Part shown: positions 1 through 5,528 of the stretch, piece after piece
Layout of the letters: every line of letters starts with the position of its first letter
Position numbering within the stretch: the first letter of the stretch is position 1
Origin: JAKZSU01 sp047517485
Lineage (GTDB): Bacteria; Pseudomonadota; Alphaproteobacteria; UBA7887
DNA: 9,582 nt
Assembly (NCBI GenBank): GCA_047517485.1
Contig: JAKZSU010000044.1
Coordinates: forward strand, 1 to 9,582
Reading direction: 5' to 3'
Program-made: the position numbers and the translations under genes
The notes under the pieces: generated by a model
Told to the model about the DNA's origin: nothing
What the model saw: the letters and a program-made list of their open reading frames with translations, nothing else
Database searches by the model: none

Positions 1-85
1 CCCGAAGGCACCCCGGTTTCGATTCACCCATCGGGTGTGCCATATCCGCCGCTCCATGTATGCTACAACTTCATGATTCTTATAG

Positions 86-343
86 CAGAATCGCCTTCTC
101 GCCGCACTGAATATCGACGATACTTGGGAAATGCGGGTTGAAGGTTATTTCAGCATTTTCAAGCGCGGCATGAGGGGCGTCTACCAGCATTGCGCTAAGA
201 AGCACTTGCACCGCTACGCGGCGGAGTTTGAGTTCCGCTATAACAACCGAGAAGCAAACAACGTAGACGATGCGGGGCGGGCAGCCATGGCCCTGCGTGG
301 CGTAACAGGAAAGCGCCTCAAGTATGCCGAGCCTGTCCGGTAA
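86..343 (+). pseudogene. ISXO2/IS1595-family transposase, C-terminal remnant
   Basis: This is the C-terminal end of a DDE transposase of the ISXO2-like domain type (IS1595 family), which moves insertion sequences by cut-and-paste. The reading frame is open from 86, just after an in-frame TAG at 83-85, to a TAA at 341-343. From about 131 it carries the conserved family tail: VEGYFSIFKRGMRGVYQHC, then HLHRYAAEFEFRYNNR, then the VDDAGRAAMAL and GKRLKY blocks. This tail normally follows a much longer catalytic region of roughly 200 residues. Here the 15 residues before it no longer resemble the family, and nothing further upstream in any forward frame does. No initiation codon with a ribosome site is apparent, so it should be inactive. 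The identity rests on recalled family motifs and the decay is visible in the sequence. Confidence 0.82.
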
Positions 344-405
344 GATGTTGAAAAGACTCAAAGAAATTTTGTATTTGTCATAGAAATAAATGCGTTGTAC
401 AAAGG

Positions 406-513
406 TGGTGCGGACGGCCGGATTTGAACCGGCACAGGGCGTTATGAGATTTCTGACGTCTCGCCCCAGTGGCTTCCTAGGCCACCGTGTCTACCAACTT
501 CCACCACGTCCGC
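406..513 (-). tRNA. Leucine-type tRNA with AGG (proline) anticodon and 35-nt variable arm
   Basis: A complete cloverleaf reads leftward and includes an encoded CCA (408-406). The acceptor stem is 7 bp (507-513 with 410-416) and the discriminator base is A (409). The D arm has the leucine pattern, a GTG/CAC stem around a GGTAGA-containing loop. The anticodon stem is GTGGC/GCCAC (481-485, 469-473) and its 7-base loop CTAGGAA places AGG (478-476) as the anticodon. The T stem is GCCGG/CCGGC with loop TTCAAAT. The acceptor, D arm, A73 and long variable arm all point to leucine identity, but AGG reads proline CCU. The variable region (468-434) is 35 nt, against about 13-15 in ordinary tRNA-Leu, and folds as GGGCG/CGCCC with an inner GAGA/TCTC. 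All helices pair perfectly, so simple decay is unlikely, but function is unproven. Confidence 0.8.
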
Positions 514-589
514 GTGTCAAGTAGCCCGCCCCTTCCGCATGCTGCTGGTCGGGGCGAGCCGGAGTCCCTCCGCACTACAGGCGGTCGGG

Positions 590-1087
590 TCATTCAGCTA
601 AGGCGGGGGCATAGCTTTCTCCTTGGTTAGAGTTCGGAGCGGAGGGCCGTACCTCGGACGAGGTGCCCTCCGCTTCATCGTCCGGTAGCGGTCGATCTCG
701 AAACCACCACATATGTTTGGATTTCCAGCGAACCGATACGATTGACTCACCACGCTTTGACAGAACCGAGGTAAGGTTCGTGCGCGGCTTCTTCCCACCG
801 ACTTGTGTGCCAAATTGCGGCAGAATCTCGACTAGTTCGGCGGTTGTCATTGGATGGCACTTCTCAGCCAGAGCAAGTCTGACACCCTCAAGGATCGTAA
901 TCCTTTTTGGGCCTAAATGTGGGGGGGGTATGGCGGCTTTGGTACTATATGTGCCAGACTCAGAGAGCCTTCCAAGGTCATCACGCGCCTTGCACAGGAT
1001 CTTGAGTTCGCGGTAGATTGGGCTCGTGGCCAACTTGGTCTCTAACTCGCCAATGCGCCCGCTGATTGCTGCTAGGGCGTCCGTCAT
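590..1087 (-). CDS. HARE-type winged-helix protein with N-terminal coiled coil
   Basis: This 165-residue protein has three visible parts. Residues 5-40 form a heptad-like helix (ISGRIGELETKLA onward). A linker follows. Residues about 63-130 resemble a HARE-HTH winged helix, with ILEGVRLALAEKCHPMTTAE as the first helices, GGKKPRTNLTSVLSKRG as a basic segment, and a W-rich wing (VRWKSKHMWW). The tail after 135 is acidic and disordered. HARE-HTH domains are thought to bind DNA or link restriction, modification and chromatin proteins to DNA, so a DNA-binding role is inferred. The ATG at 1087 is preceded by AGGAG at 9-base spacing, which supports the start. The gene diverges from the small gene beginning at 1117, and its 3' end lies 76 bases before the tRNA 5' end. 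No enzymatic domain is present, so its partner is unknown. Confidence 0.72.
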   Translation of the reverse strand: MTDALAAISGRIGELETKLATSPIYRELKILCKARDDLGRLSESGTYSTKAAIPPPHLGPKRITILEGVRLALAEKCHPMTTAELVEILPQFGTQVGGKKPRTNLTSVLSKRGESIVSVRWKSKHMWWFRDRPLPDDEAEGTSSEVRPSAPNSNQGESYAPALAE

Positions 1088-1116
1088 CGCTGAATGCTCC
1101 TGGTGTGGGGTTTATC

Positions 1117-1359
1117 ATGACGAAGTATGCCGATTTTTCAAACTGCTGTCAAAGGGTATGGCAGCGTGCCATCGAATGGGGTAGGGGAATGTCAAACGTG
1201 AAATCGCAGATTCAGCGTTTCAAGGAAGCCGCCCGCGAGTCGGGCGCAGACATGAGCAAGGATGAGTTCGCCCGCGTCATCGGCGGGCTGGCGAAGCCTA
1301 AGCCGCAACCACAGGCGCAGCCACCCGACAAGGATCAGGAAGCCGAAGACGCGTCTTGA
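1117..1359 (+). CDS. Small hypothetical protein, 80 residues
   Basis: The protein starts MTKYADFSNCCQRVWQRAIEW. It continues with a helical, charged middle (VKSQIQRFKEAARESGADMSKDEFARVIGGLA) and ends in a proline/glutamine-rich, acidic tail. It has no signal peptide or membrane segment. I do not recognise a named family, although the FKEAARE...K-P layout resembles small hypothetical proteins common in rhizobia-like bacteria. The ATG at 1117 follows GGGG (1107-1110) at about 6 bases. A later ATG at 1189, with AGGGG almost touching it, would give 56 residues. The gene is divergent from the winged-helix gene, and only 29 bases separate the two starts. Its stop codon abuts the 18-bp palindrome at 1360. 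Function unknown. Confidence 0.5.
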   Translation: MTKYADFSNCCQRVWQRAIEWGRGMSNVKSQIQRFKEAARESGADMSKDEFARVIGGLAKPKPQPQAQPPDKDQEAEDAS

Positions 1360-1377
1360 CGGTATCACGTGATACCG
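1360..1377. promoter_or_regulatory. 18-bp perfect palindrome, parS-like
   Basis: CGGTATCACGTGATACCG is a perfect inverted repeat that begins on the base after the TGA of the small gene. Its inner 16 bases match the bacterial parS consensus (TGTTTCACGTGAAACA, recalled) at 12 positions, including the whole CACGTG core. The four differences are symmetric, at positions 1, 4, 13 and 16. It could be a centromere-like ParB site, an operator for a dimeric regulator, or a transcript-end hairpin. No T tract follows, so a classical terminator is unlikely. Confidence 0.4.
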
Positions 1378-1417
1378 CGGCAGTCTGCACCCCTGTGGTG
1401 CGAACTATATAATCGCC

Positions 1418-1451
1418 AAAAAAAAGCCCATCCGGAGTAATCCGGATGGGC
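1418..1451 (-). terminator. Strong Rho-independent terminator, leftward
   Basis: An 11-bp perfect stem (1426-1436 with 1441-1451, starting GCCCATCCGGA) closes a 4-base loop. On the minus strand it is followed by eight T residues (complement of A 1418-1425). This is a textbook intrinsic terminator for leftward transcription. The nearest certain leftward gene ends at 1796, 345 bases away. It therefore either ends a long 3' untranslated region of the flavoprotein operon or ends a separate short transcript from the 1450-1790 stretch. The T tract is on one side only, so it does not serve the rightward small gene. Confidence 0.88.
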
Positions 1452-1508
1452 CTCAGTACGATAGTTCCGACGCTACGATGCCAACGCGTCCGAATTTGCT
1501 ACCGCCGA

Positions 1509-1724
1509 TCAAGCGGTACAAACGCCAAGCGGGATAAATCCAGCCTGCCAGCGTAAGTTTATTGCCTCTCTACAAACCGTCTCGGAATCCGTCCAAACCT
1601 GGGCGGGAGGGTGGCGGGGTATGGGGTTACCCGCCATCCCGTCAATGACGTACGACATGACATCCCGCTTTGGTACATTTGTCAGAGGTTTATGGGCCCT
1701 TTCCAAATCCAGATTGTTATCCAT
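1509..1724 (-). CDS. Possible small ORF, 71 residues, unrecognised
   Basis: This is an open frame beginning MDNNLDLERAHKPLTNVPKR and ending AGFIPLGVCTA. No family is recognised, and there are no membrane or signal features. There is no clear SD site before the ATG; the upstream bases are AT-rich (TAAAATATAC). Codon third positions are less GC-biased than in the flanking leftward genes, so either it is foreign or it is not coding. What favours it is position: the strong leftward terminator at 1418-1451 lies just beyond its stop and has no other close gene. The same bases could instead be a non-coding RNA. Confidence 0.2.
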   Translation of the reverse strand: MDNNLDLERAHKPLTNVPKRDVMSYVIDGMAGNPIPRHPPAQVWTDSETVCREAINLRWQAGFIPLGVCTA

Positions 1725-1795
1725 GTATATTTTATGGTTAAATCGCCAAGGTTAAGACACACCATTTTACAATTCGTTACAAAAAATTTGGCTAT

Positions 1796-2944
1796 CTAAG
1801 AATTGGTTTGCTCTGAAGAATATTTATCGCCAAGCGCGTGGCGATCGAGACAGGCTTGTGCTTCCTTGATCAAGGTTACCGTCAACTCGGCCGCCGGCAT
1901 GGTCCGATTGAGCGCCACGGCTTGGCCTGACCATAGCGATCGCAGCTCCGCCGCGTTGTCGCGCGCCGCGGCTTTTCTCAGCGGCGCGGTTAGACTGGTC
2001 TGCGACGGAAACGGCGCGGCGTCCTTTTCGTGATCGGCCAGCTCGTCGATGAGGCGATTGCGCAGCGACCGCGCCGGCCGCCCGGTGAACAGGCGCGTCA
2101 CCCGCGTCTGATCGCCGCGGCCCTGGCGCAGCACCGCGCGATAGATTTCGTCGGCCGACGATTCGGGACACGTCAGATAGGCGGTGCCGATTTGCGCGCC
2201 GCTGGCGCCGAGCATGAATGCCGCGGCGATCCCGCGTCCGTCGGCGATGCCACCGGCGGCGATGACCGGCACCTCGACCGCGTCGACGATTTGCGGAACC
2301 AGCGCCATGGTTCCCACCAGCCCATCCTCGAACGGCTCGGCGAACGTTCCGCGGTGGCCGCCGGCCTCGTGACCTTGTGCGACAATGGCGTCGACACCGC
2401 CGTCGGCCAGGGCGCTGGCTTCGGGGACCGTGGTCGCCGAGGCCATGACGATGACTCCGGACGCCTTCAGCGCGGTGACCGCGGCGTTCGACGGCAGGCC
2501 GAAATGAAAGCTGACGATGGGCGGACGGAGATCGAGGAGGGTCTCGAGCATCGCCTCGCCGAATGTCGGGAACGGCACCGACACCTCGGGAACGGTCTCG
2601 ACCCCACGTTCGGCATAGTAGGGTGCCAGCAGGGCCCGCATCGGCTCGGTATCGGCCGCCGTCAAATCGGGTTCTTGATGAACGAAGAAATTCAGGTTGA
2701 AGGGACGGTCGGTTTGTCGGCGCAGATCCGCAACCACGCCGCGGACCCCGTCCGTGTCGTACATCGCGCAGCCGAGCGAGCCGAGCCCGCCGACGTTGCA
2801 GACCGCCGCCGCCATGTCCGGGGTCGACGCGCTCGCCATCGGGGCCTGAATGATCGGGTGGGTGATGCCGAGAAGATCGATCAGATCGGATCGCGGCCAG
2901 GTCAATCCGCTGTTACCTTGCGACTGGTCACTCATCAACGTCAT
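1796..2944 (-). CDS. Nitronate monooxygenase-family flavoprotein
   Basis: A 382-residue FMN-dependent TIM-barrel protein of the nitronate monooxygenase / 2-nitropropane dioxygenase family. Members oxidise alkyl nitronates such as propionate-3-nitronate to detoxify them; related members are enoyl reductases (FabK-like). Visible motifs, in order, are PIIQAPMA (30-37), GGLGSLG (52-58), RPFNLNFFVH (80-89), the active-site-type GHEAGGHRG (191-199), and the FMN-phosphate region AAGGIADGRG then GASGAQIGTAYL (229-257). The protein appears full length and cytosolic. The start at 2944 overlaps the end of the upstream membrane-protein gene by 17 bases; an ATG at 2935 (MSDQSQ) is equally possible and overlaps by 8. 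Neither has a strong SD site, so translational coupling is likely. The true substrate cannot be set from sequence. Confidence 0.87.
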   Translation of the reverse strand: MTLMSDQSQGNSGLTWPRSDLIDLLGITHPIIQAPMASASTPDMAAAVCNVGGLGSLGCAMYDTDGVRGVVADLRRQTDRPFNLNFFVHQEPDLTAADTEPMRALLAPYYAERGVETVPEVSVPFPTFGEAMLETLLDLRPPIVSFHFGLPSNAAVTALKASGVIVMASATTVPEASALADGGVDAIVAQGHEAGGHRGTFAEPFEDGLVGTMALVPQIVDAVEVPVIAAGGIADGRGIAAAFMLGASGAQIGTAYLTCPESSADEIYRAVLRQGRGDQTRVTRLFTGRPARSLRNRLIDELADHEKDAAPFPSQTSLTAPLRKAAARDNAAELRSLWSGQAVALNRTMPAAELTVTLIKEAQACLDRHALGDKYSSEQTNS

Positions 2945-3347
2945 CCATGTCGGCTTGCCCGCTGACCCTGCGCCTGACGTGTGACCACGAGATGCCGACC
3001 GCCATGACCGTGGCGATCAGCACCAGCACGATATAGGTCATCACCGTGGTCTCTTCGGTATCGAGCAATCCGTAGTAAGCCATCGCCCAGATGATGCTGG
3101 CGAAAAAAGCGATCGCCAGTCCAAGCCCAATCGGGCCCAGCGAGCGCCAGGTCGCGCGGCCAAAGATCACAAAAAAAATCAGGATCGCGATCCCCGCCAG
3201 CACTTTCAGCGGTGCATCGTCCGAGCTGAGCGGCAACACCCAGCTATAATATGAATAATCGGTCGTGTTGAAGGTGCCGAGGACCAGAACCAGCGCCACA
3301 CCCCACCGAATGAGGAAGCTCTTGGACGTAAAGCTTGGCATCGCCAT
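2928..3347 (-). CDS. Four-helix inner-membrane protein, DUF6524-like
   Basis: A 139-residue integral membrane protein with four predicted helices at about 12-26, 47-64, 72-90 and 102-120. Conserved-looking blocks are FNTTDYSYYSWVLPL after helix 1, FGRATWRSLGPIG between helices 2 and 3, and ISWSHVRRRVSGQADMDDVDE at the end. The pattern matches what I recall of DUF6524 proteins of alpha- and gammaproteobacteria, whose function is unknown. The basic RRR followed by an acidic tail suggests a cytoplasmic C terminus. The ATG at 3347 is set by AAGGAG at 7-base spacing; an ATG two codons later would sit too far from it. That SD site lies in a small hairpin (3354-3370). The gene follows galE by 54 bases and overlaps the flavoprotein gene, so the three may be one transcript. 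Confidence 0.75.
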   Translation of the reverse strand: MAMPSFTSKSFLIRWGVALVLVLGTFNTTDYSYYSWVLPLSSDDAPLKVLAGIAILIFFVIFGRATWRSLGPIGLGLAIAFFASIIWAMAYYGLLDTEETTVMTYIVLVLIATVMAVGISWSHVRRRVSGQADMDDVDE

Positions 3348-3353
3348 GTCGAA

Positions 3354-3370
3354 ACTCCTTCGCCAGGAGT
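3354..3370 (-). promoter_or_regulatory. Hairpin enclosing the ribosome site of the DUF6524-like gene
   Basis: ACTCCT (3354-3359) and AGGAGT (3365-3370) form a 6-bp stem with a 5-base loop. On the minus-strand mRNA the downstream arm contains the AAGGAG ribosome site for the gene starting at 3347. Pairing would hide that site and so could reduce initiation. A second, weaker repeat (TTCCC 3381-3385 / GGGAA 3392-3396) lies just upstream. Control is inferred; short hairpins like this also arise by chance. Confidence 0.35.
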
Positions 3371-3401
3371 CTAGAGCTCTTTCCCGCCAAGGGGAACCGC
3401 G

Positions 3402-4394
3402 CTAGTGGTTGGGTATTTCCGATGTTCGCCAATCCCACGCGGTCTTGATGATTTCGTCCAAGTCGGTGTGTTGCGGCTGCCAGCCCAGCACGTCCTCGGC
3501 GACAGCGATATCGGCGACGAGGACCGGTGGATCGCCCGGACGCGGCGGTGCCTCGGCCAAGGGCAGCAAGCGGCCGCTGATCCGCTCGACCGATTCGATT
3601 ACCTGCTTTACCGAATAGCCTTGGCCGCTGCCGATATTGATTGTCGCGGCGCGCTCGCCATCGAGAATGCGGCCGAGCGCCGAGACATGGGCCTCGGCGA
3701 CGTCGCTGACATGGACAAAATCGCGAACCGCGGTGCCGTCGAGCGTGTCGTAATCGGCGCCGTAGACGTCCAGGCCGTCACATTCGCCGATGGCCGCGCG
3801 AATCGCCGACGGAATCAGGTGTTTGGTGTCGTGCGGACTCGGCCCGGTCTCGCCATCGGGATCGGCGCCGGCGACGTTGAACGGTCGGAGCGCGATCCAA
3901 TCGAGATCCACCGAGCGGGCGAAATCGGGCAAGGTCCGCTCGGTCATCAGCATGCTGGTGCCGTACGGCGTAATCGCGTCGAGCGGTTGCGTCTCCGCCA
4001 CCGGATTGGCTTCCGGCATGCCGTAGACCGCGGACCCGCTGCAATAGACGAGCTTGCTAATTTTTGCTTCCGCCATCGCGCGCAACAGGTTGAGGCTACC
4101 CGCGACGTTGGTCTTGTAGAAGTTGTCGGGGTCGAACATCGAGTTCGGATCGACCACCAGCGCCGCCAGATGCAGCACCGCGACGGGACGCAAACGGAGG
4201 AACATTTCGGCCAACCGTTCGCGGTCGCCAATGTCGCCGAGTTCGAACGGGCCCCACTTCACCACATCGCGCGATCCGGTGCTCAGATCGTCATACGCGA
4301 CCGGTGAGTAGCCATGCGCCGCCAACGCCTTGCAGACATGGCTGCCGACGTACCCGGCGCCGCCGGTGACGATGATTGATCCGGATCGGTCCAT
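3402..4394 (-). CDS. GalE-family UDP-sugar 4-epimerase with altered active site
   Basis: A 330-residue extended short-chain dehydrogenase. The GalE family uses bound NAD to interconvert UDP-glucose and UDP-galactose for surface polysaccharides. Visible are the Rossmann motif TGGAGYVGSH (10-19), YDDLSTG (34-40), LGDIGD (52-57), HLAALVVDP (75-83), LRPFNVAGADPDGETGP (169-185), and VYGADYDTLDGTAVRDFVHVSDVAEAH (210-236), all in GalE order. Length matches the family. The active site is odd. The catalytic YxxxK reads Y144-G-T-S-M148, so methionine replaces the NAD-binding, pKa-lowering lysine (codon at 3951-3953). The position of E. coli Ser124 is Gly120, with Ser121 beside it. The protein may be weak, inactive or differently tuned. 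The start has little SD signal. The 152 bases upstream (4395-4546) separate it from zntB and probably hold its promoter, but I see no convincing -35/-10 pair. Confidence 0.85.
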   Translation of the reverse strand: MDRSGSIIVTGGAGYVGSHVCKALAAHGYSPVAYDDLSTGSRDVVKWGPFELGDIGDRERLAEMFLRLRPVAVLHLAALVVDPNSMFDPDNFYKTNVAGSLNLLRAMAEAKISKLVYCSGSAVYGMPEANPVAETQPLDAITPYGTSMLMTERTLPDFARSVDLDWIALRPFNVAGADPDGETGPSPHDTKHLIPSAIRAAIGECDGLDVYGADYDTLDGTAVRDFVHVSDVAEAHVSALGRILDGERAATINIGSGQGYSVKQVIESVERISGRLLPLAEAPPRPGDPPVLVADIAVAEDVLGWQPQHTDLDEIIKTAWDWRTSEIPNH

Positions 4395-4546
4395 TTATTC
4401 TTGTACTTTTCTTGCGACCCTTGGTATGACCGCGCCCGCCCATCGGACATCGATCTCAAATCAAAGTGGAGCCGCAACCAATATTCTCAAGCGCAAAATT
4501 GGATCAAAAGCGCCAAGATAGGCTTATGGCTCCTAAATGATCCGCC

Positions 4547-5521
4547 TCAGATCCATTTCAGCTTGCGCAACAAGACCAGCTCCACGCCGCCCATGACGAG
4601 AATCATGCCAATGGTGATCACGAAGCCCCACTGGTTGTCGAGGCCCGGCATGCCGCCGACGTTGACCCCAAGGAGACCGGTCAAAAGACTGGGGGGTAGA
4701 AACAGCGCGGCGATAACGGTTAGCGCATAGGTATTGCGATTGAGGGTGTCGCCGAGCCGGTTGTTGAGTTCGTCCTGCACCACCGCCGCGCGTTCGCGCG
4801 CTTCGTCGAGATCCTCGACATAGCGGGTAATCTGGTCATCGGTCTCGCGCAGGCGCGCCTTGGTCAAATCGTCAAGCCAAGGGACGGTTTCCACCGACAG
4901 CCGCGCCATGACTTGGCGTTGCGGCGCGAGGTAACGCCGGAGCGCGATCGCGGTGCGACGAAAATGCAGCAGTTCGGTGCGCTGCGAGCGCTCGACACCG
5001 GTCAGCATCGAATCCTCGAGCTGATCGACTTCGTCCTCGAGATCGATGATGACCGGCTCGACGCGCTCGATCAGGCGCCCGGCGAGCGCGGCCAACAGGT
5101 CGCCCGCGCCACGCGGACCACGCCCCTCCTTAACAGTGTCGACGACATCCTGAACCGCCGACAATCGGCGATGGCGCAGGCTGATGACGCGGTTCGCTTC
5201 GACCCAGATCCGGATACCAACCATGTCTTCCGGGTTGGCGCCGGGATTGAGATTGACGCCGCGCAACGAGAGAAACAGCGCGTCGCCCGTGCGCATGAGG
5301 CGCGGTCGCACCTCGCGGGTCAGCAGCGCGCTCGCGGTCATCGCATCGACACCGCTTTCGTCACGCAACCATTTACTGGCCATCGGTCCGGCATAATCGA
5401 GATGAATCCAGATTGTCCCTAGCGCGGGAGTCCAGGCGCGAATGTCCTCCCATCCCAGCGTGCGTCCACCGCCGTCGCCGTAAAGCAGATAGGCGCAAAC
5501 CAGACCTTCCGTGGTGTCCAT
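4547..5521 (-). CDS. zntB: ZntB-like CorA-family zinc transporter
   Basis: A 324-residue transporter of the 2-TM-GxN (CorA) superfamily, ZntB branch, which forms pentamers in the inner membrane and moves Zn2+. The long soluble domain (1-260) is mostly helical after residue 150, with charged helices such as IDLEDEVDQLED. Helix TM1 is about 266-284, followed by the signature LLTGLLGVNVGGMPG (279-293). ZntB proteins typically have GVN/GIN here, where classical CorA has GMN. TM2 is about 299-317, with a short basic tail (RKLKWI) as expected inside the cell. The ATG at 5521 is supported by GAGGAG at 10 bases, which overlaps the stop region of the preceding cation-efflux gene, 7 bases away. Import versus export cannot be read from sequence; proton-coupled uptake has been proposed for ZntB. 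Confidence 0.86.
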   Translation of the reverse strand: MDTTEGLVCAYLLYGDGGGRTLGWEDIRAWTPALGTIWIHLDYAGPMASKWLRDESGVDAMTASALLTREVRPRLMRTGDALFLSLRGVNLNPGANPEDMVGIRIWVEANRVISLRHRRLSAVQDVVDTVKEGRGPRGAGDLLAALAGRLIERVEPVIIDLEDEVDQLEDSMLTGVERSQRTELLHFRRTAIALRRYLAPQRQVMARLSVETVPWLDDLTKARLRETDDQITRYVEDLDEARERAAVVQDELNNRLGDTLNRNTYALTVIAALFLPPSLLTGLLGVNVGGMPGLDNQWGFVITIGMILVMGGVELVLLRKLKWI

Positions 5522-5528
5522 AATGGGT

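Larger units (their letters stand above)
1378..1795. other. Gene-poor stretch with several inverted repeats
   Basis: I see no firm gene here. The stretch is more AT-rich than its surroundings near 1720-1795. It contains hairpins at 1387-1401 (GCACC/GGTGC), 1500-1518 (TACCGC/GCGGTA) and 1612-1636 (TGGCGGG/CCCGCCA, 11-base loop), besides the terminator at 1418-1451. A TATAAT at 1408-1413 has no matching -35 element on the plus strand. The density of hairpins upstream of a strong terminator would suit a small structured RNA read leftward, but this is inference. Confidence 0.4.

Noticed and set aside
334..341. TGTCCGGT shared with the IS end at 9452-9459, as a possible common terminal repeat
   Set aside because: Only 8 bases, in two different transposon families and in coding sequence on the left; chance is enough.
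80..361. Minus-strand open frame across the transposase remnant
   Set aside because: It is the complement of recognisable transposase sequence and has no SD site or family match.
434..468. The long variable region as a self-splicing intron in the tRNA
   Set aside because: Far too short for a group I intron, not in the anticodon loop, and it folds as an extended variable arm.
1408..1413. TATAAT as a plus-strand promoter
   Set aside because: No -35 element at 16-18 bases and no rightward gene downstream.
2030..2965. Long plus-strand open frame opposite the flavoprotein gene
   Set aside because: Arginine/glycine-rich low-complexity translation typical of the antisense of GC-rich genes; the minus-strand frame carries clear family motifs.
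3380..3397. Terminator between galE and the DUF6524-like gene
   Set aside because: The stem is only 5 bp and no T run follows on the minus strand.
3405..4307. Long plus-strand open frame opposite galE
   Set aside because: Antisense shadow; no motifs, while the minus strand has an ordered GalE signature.
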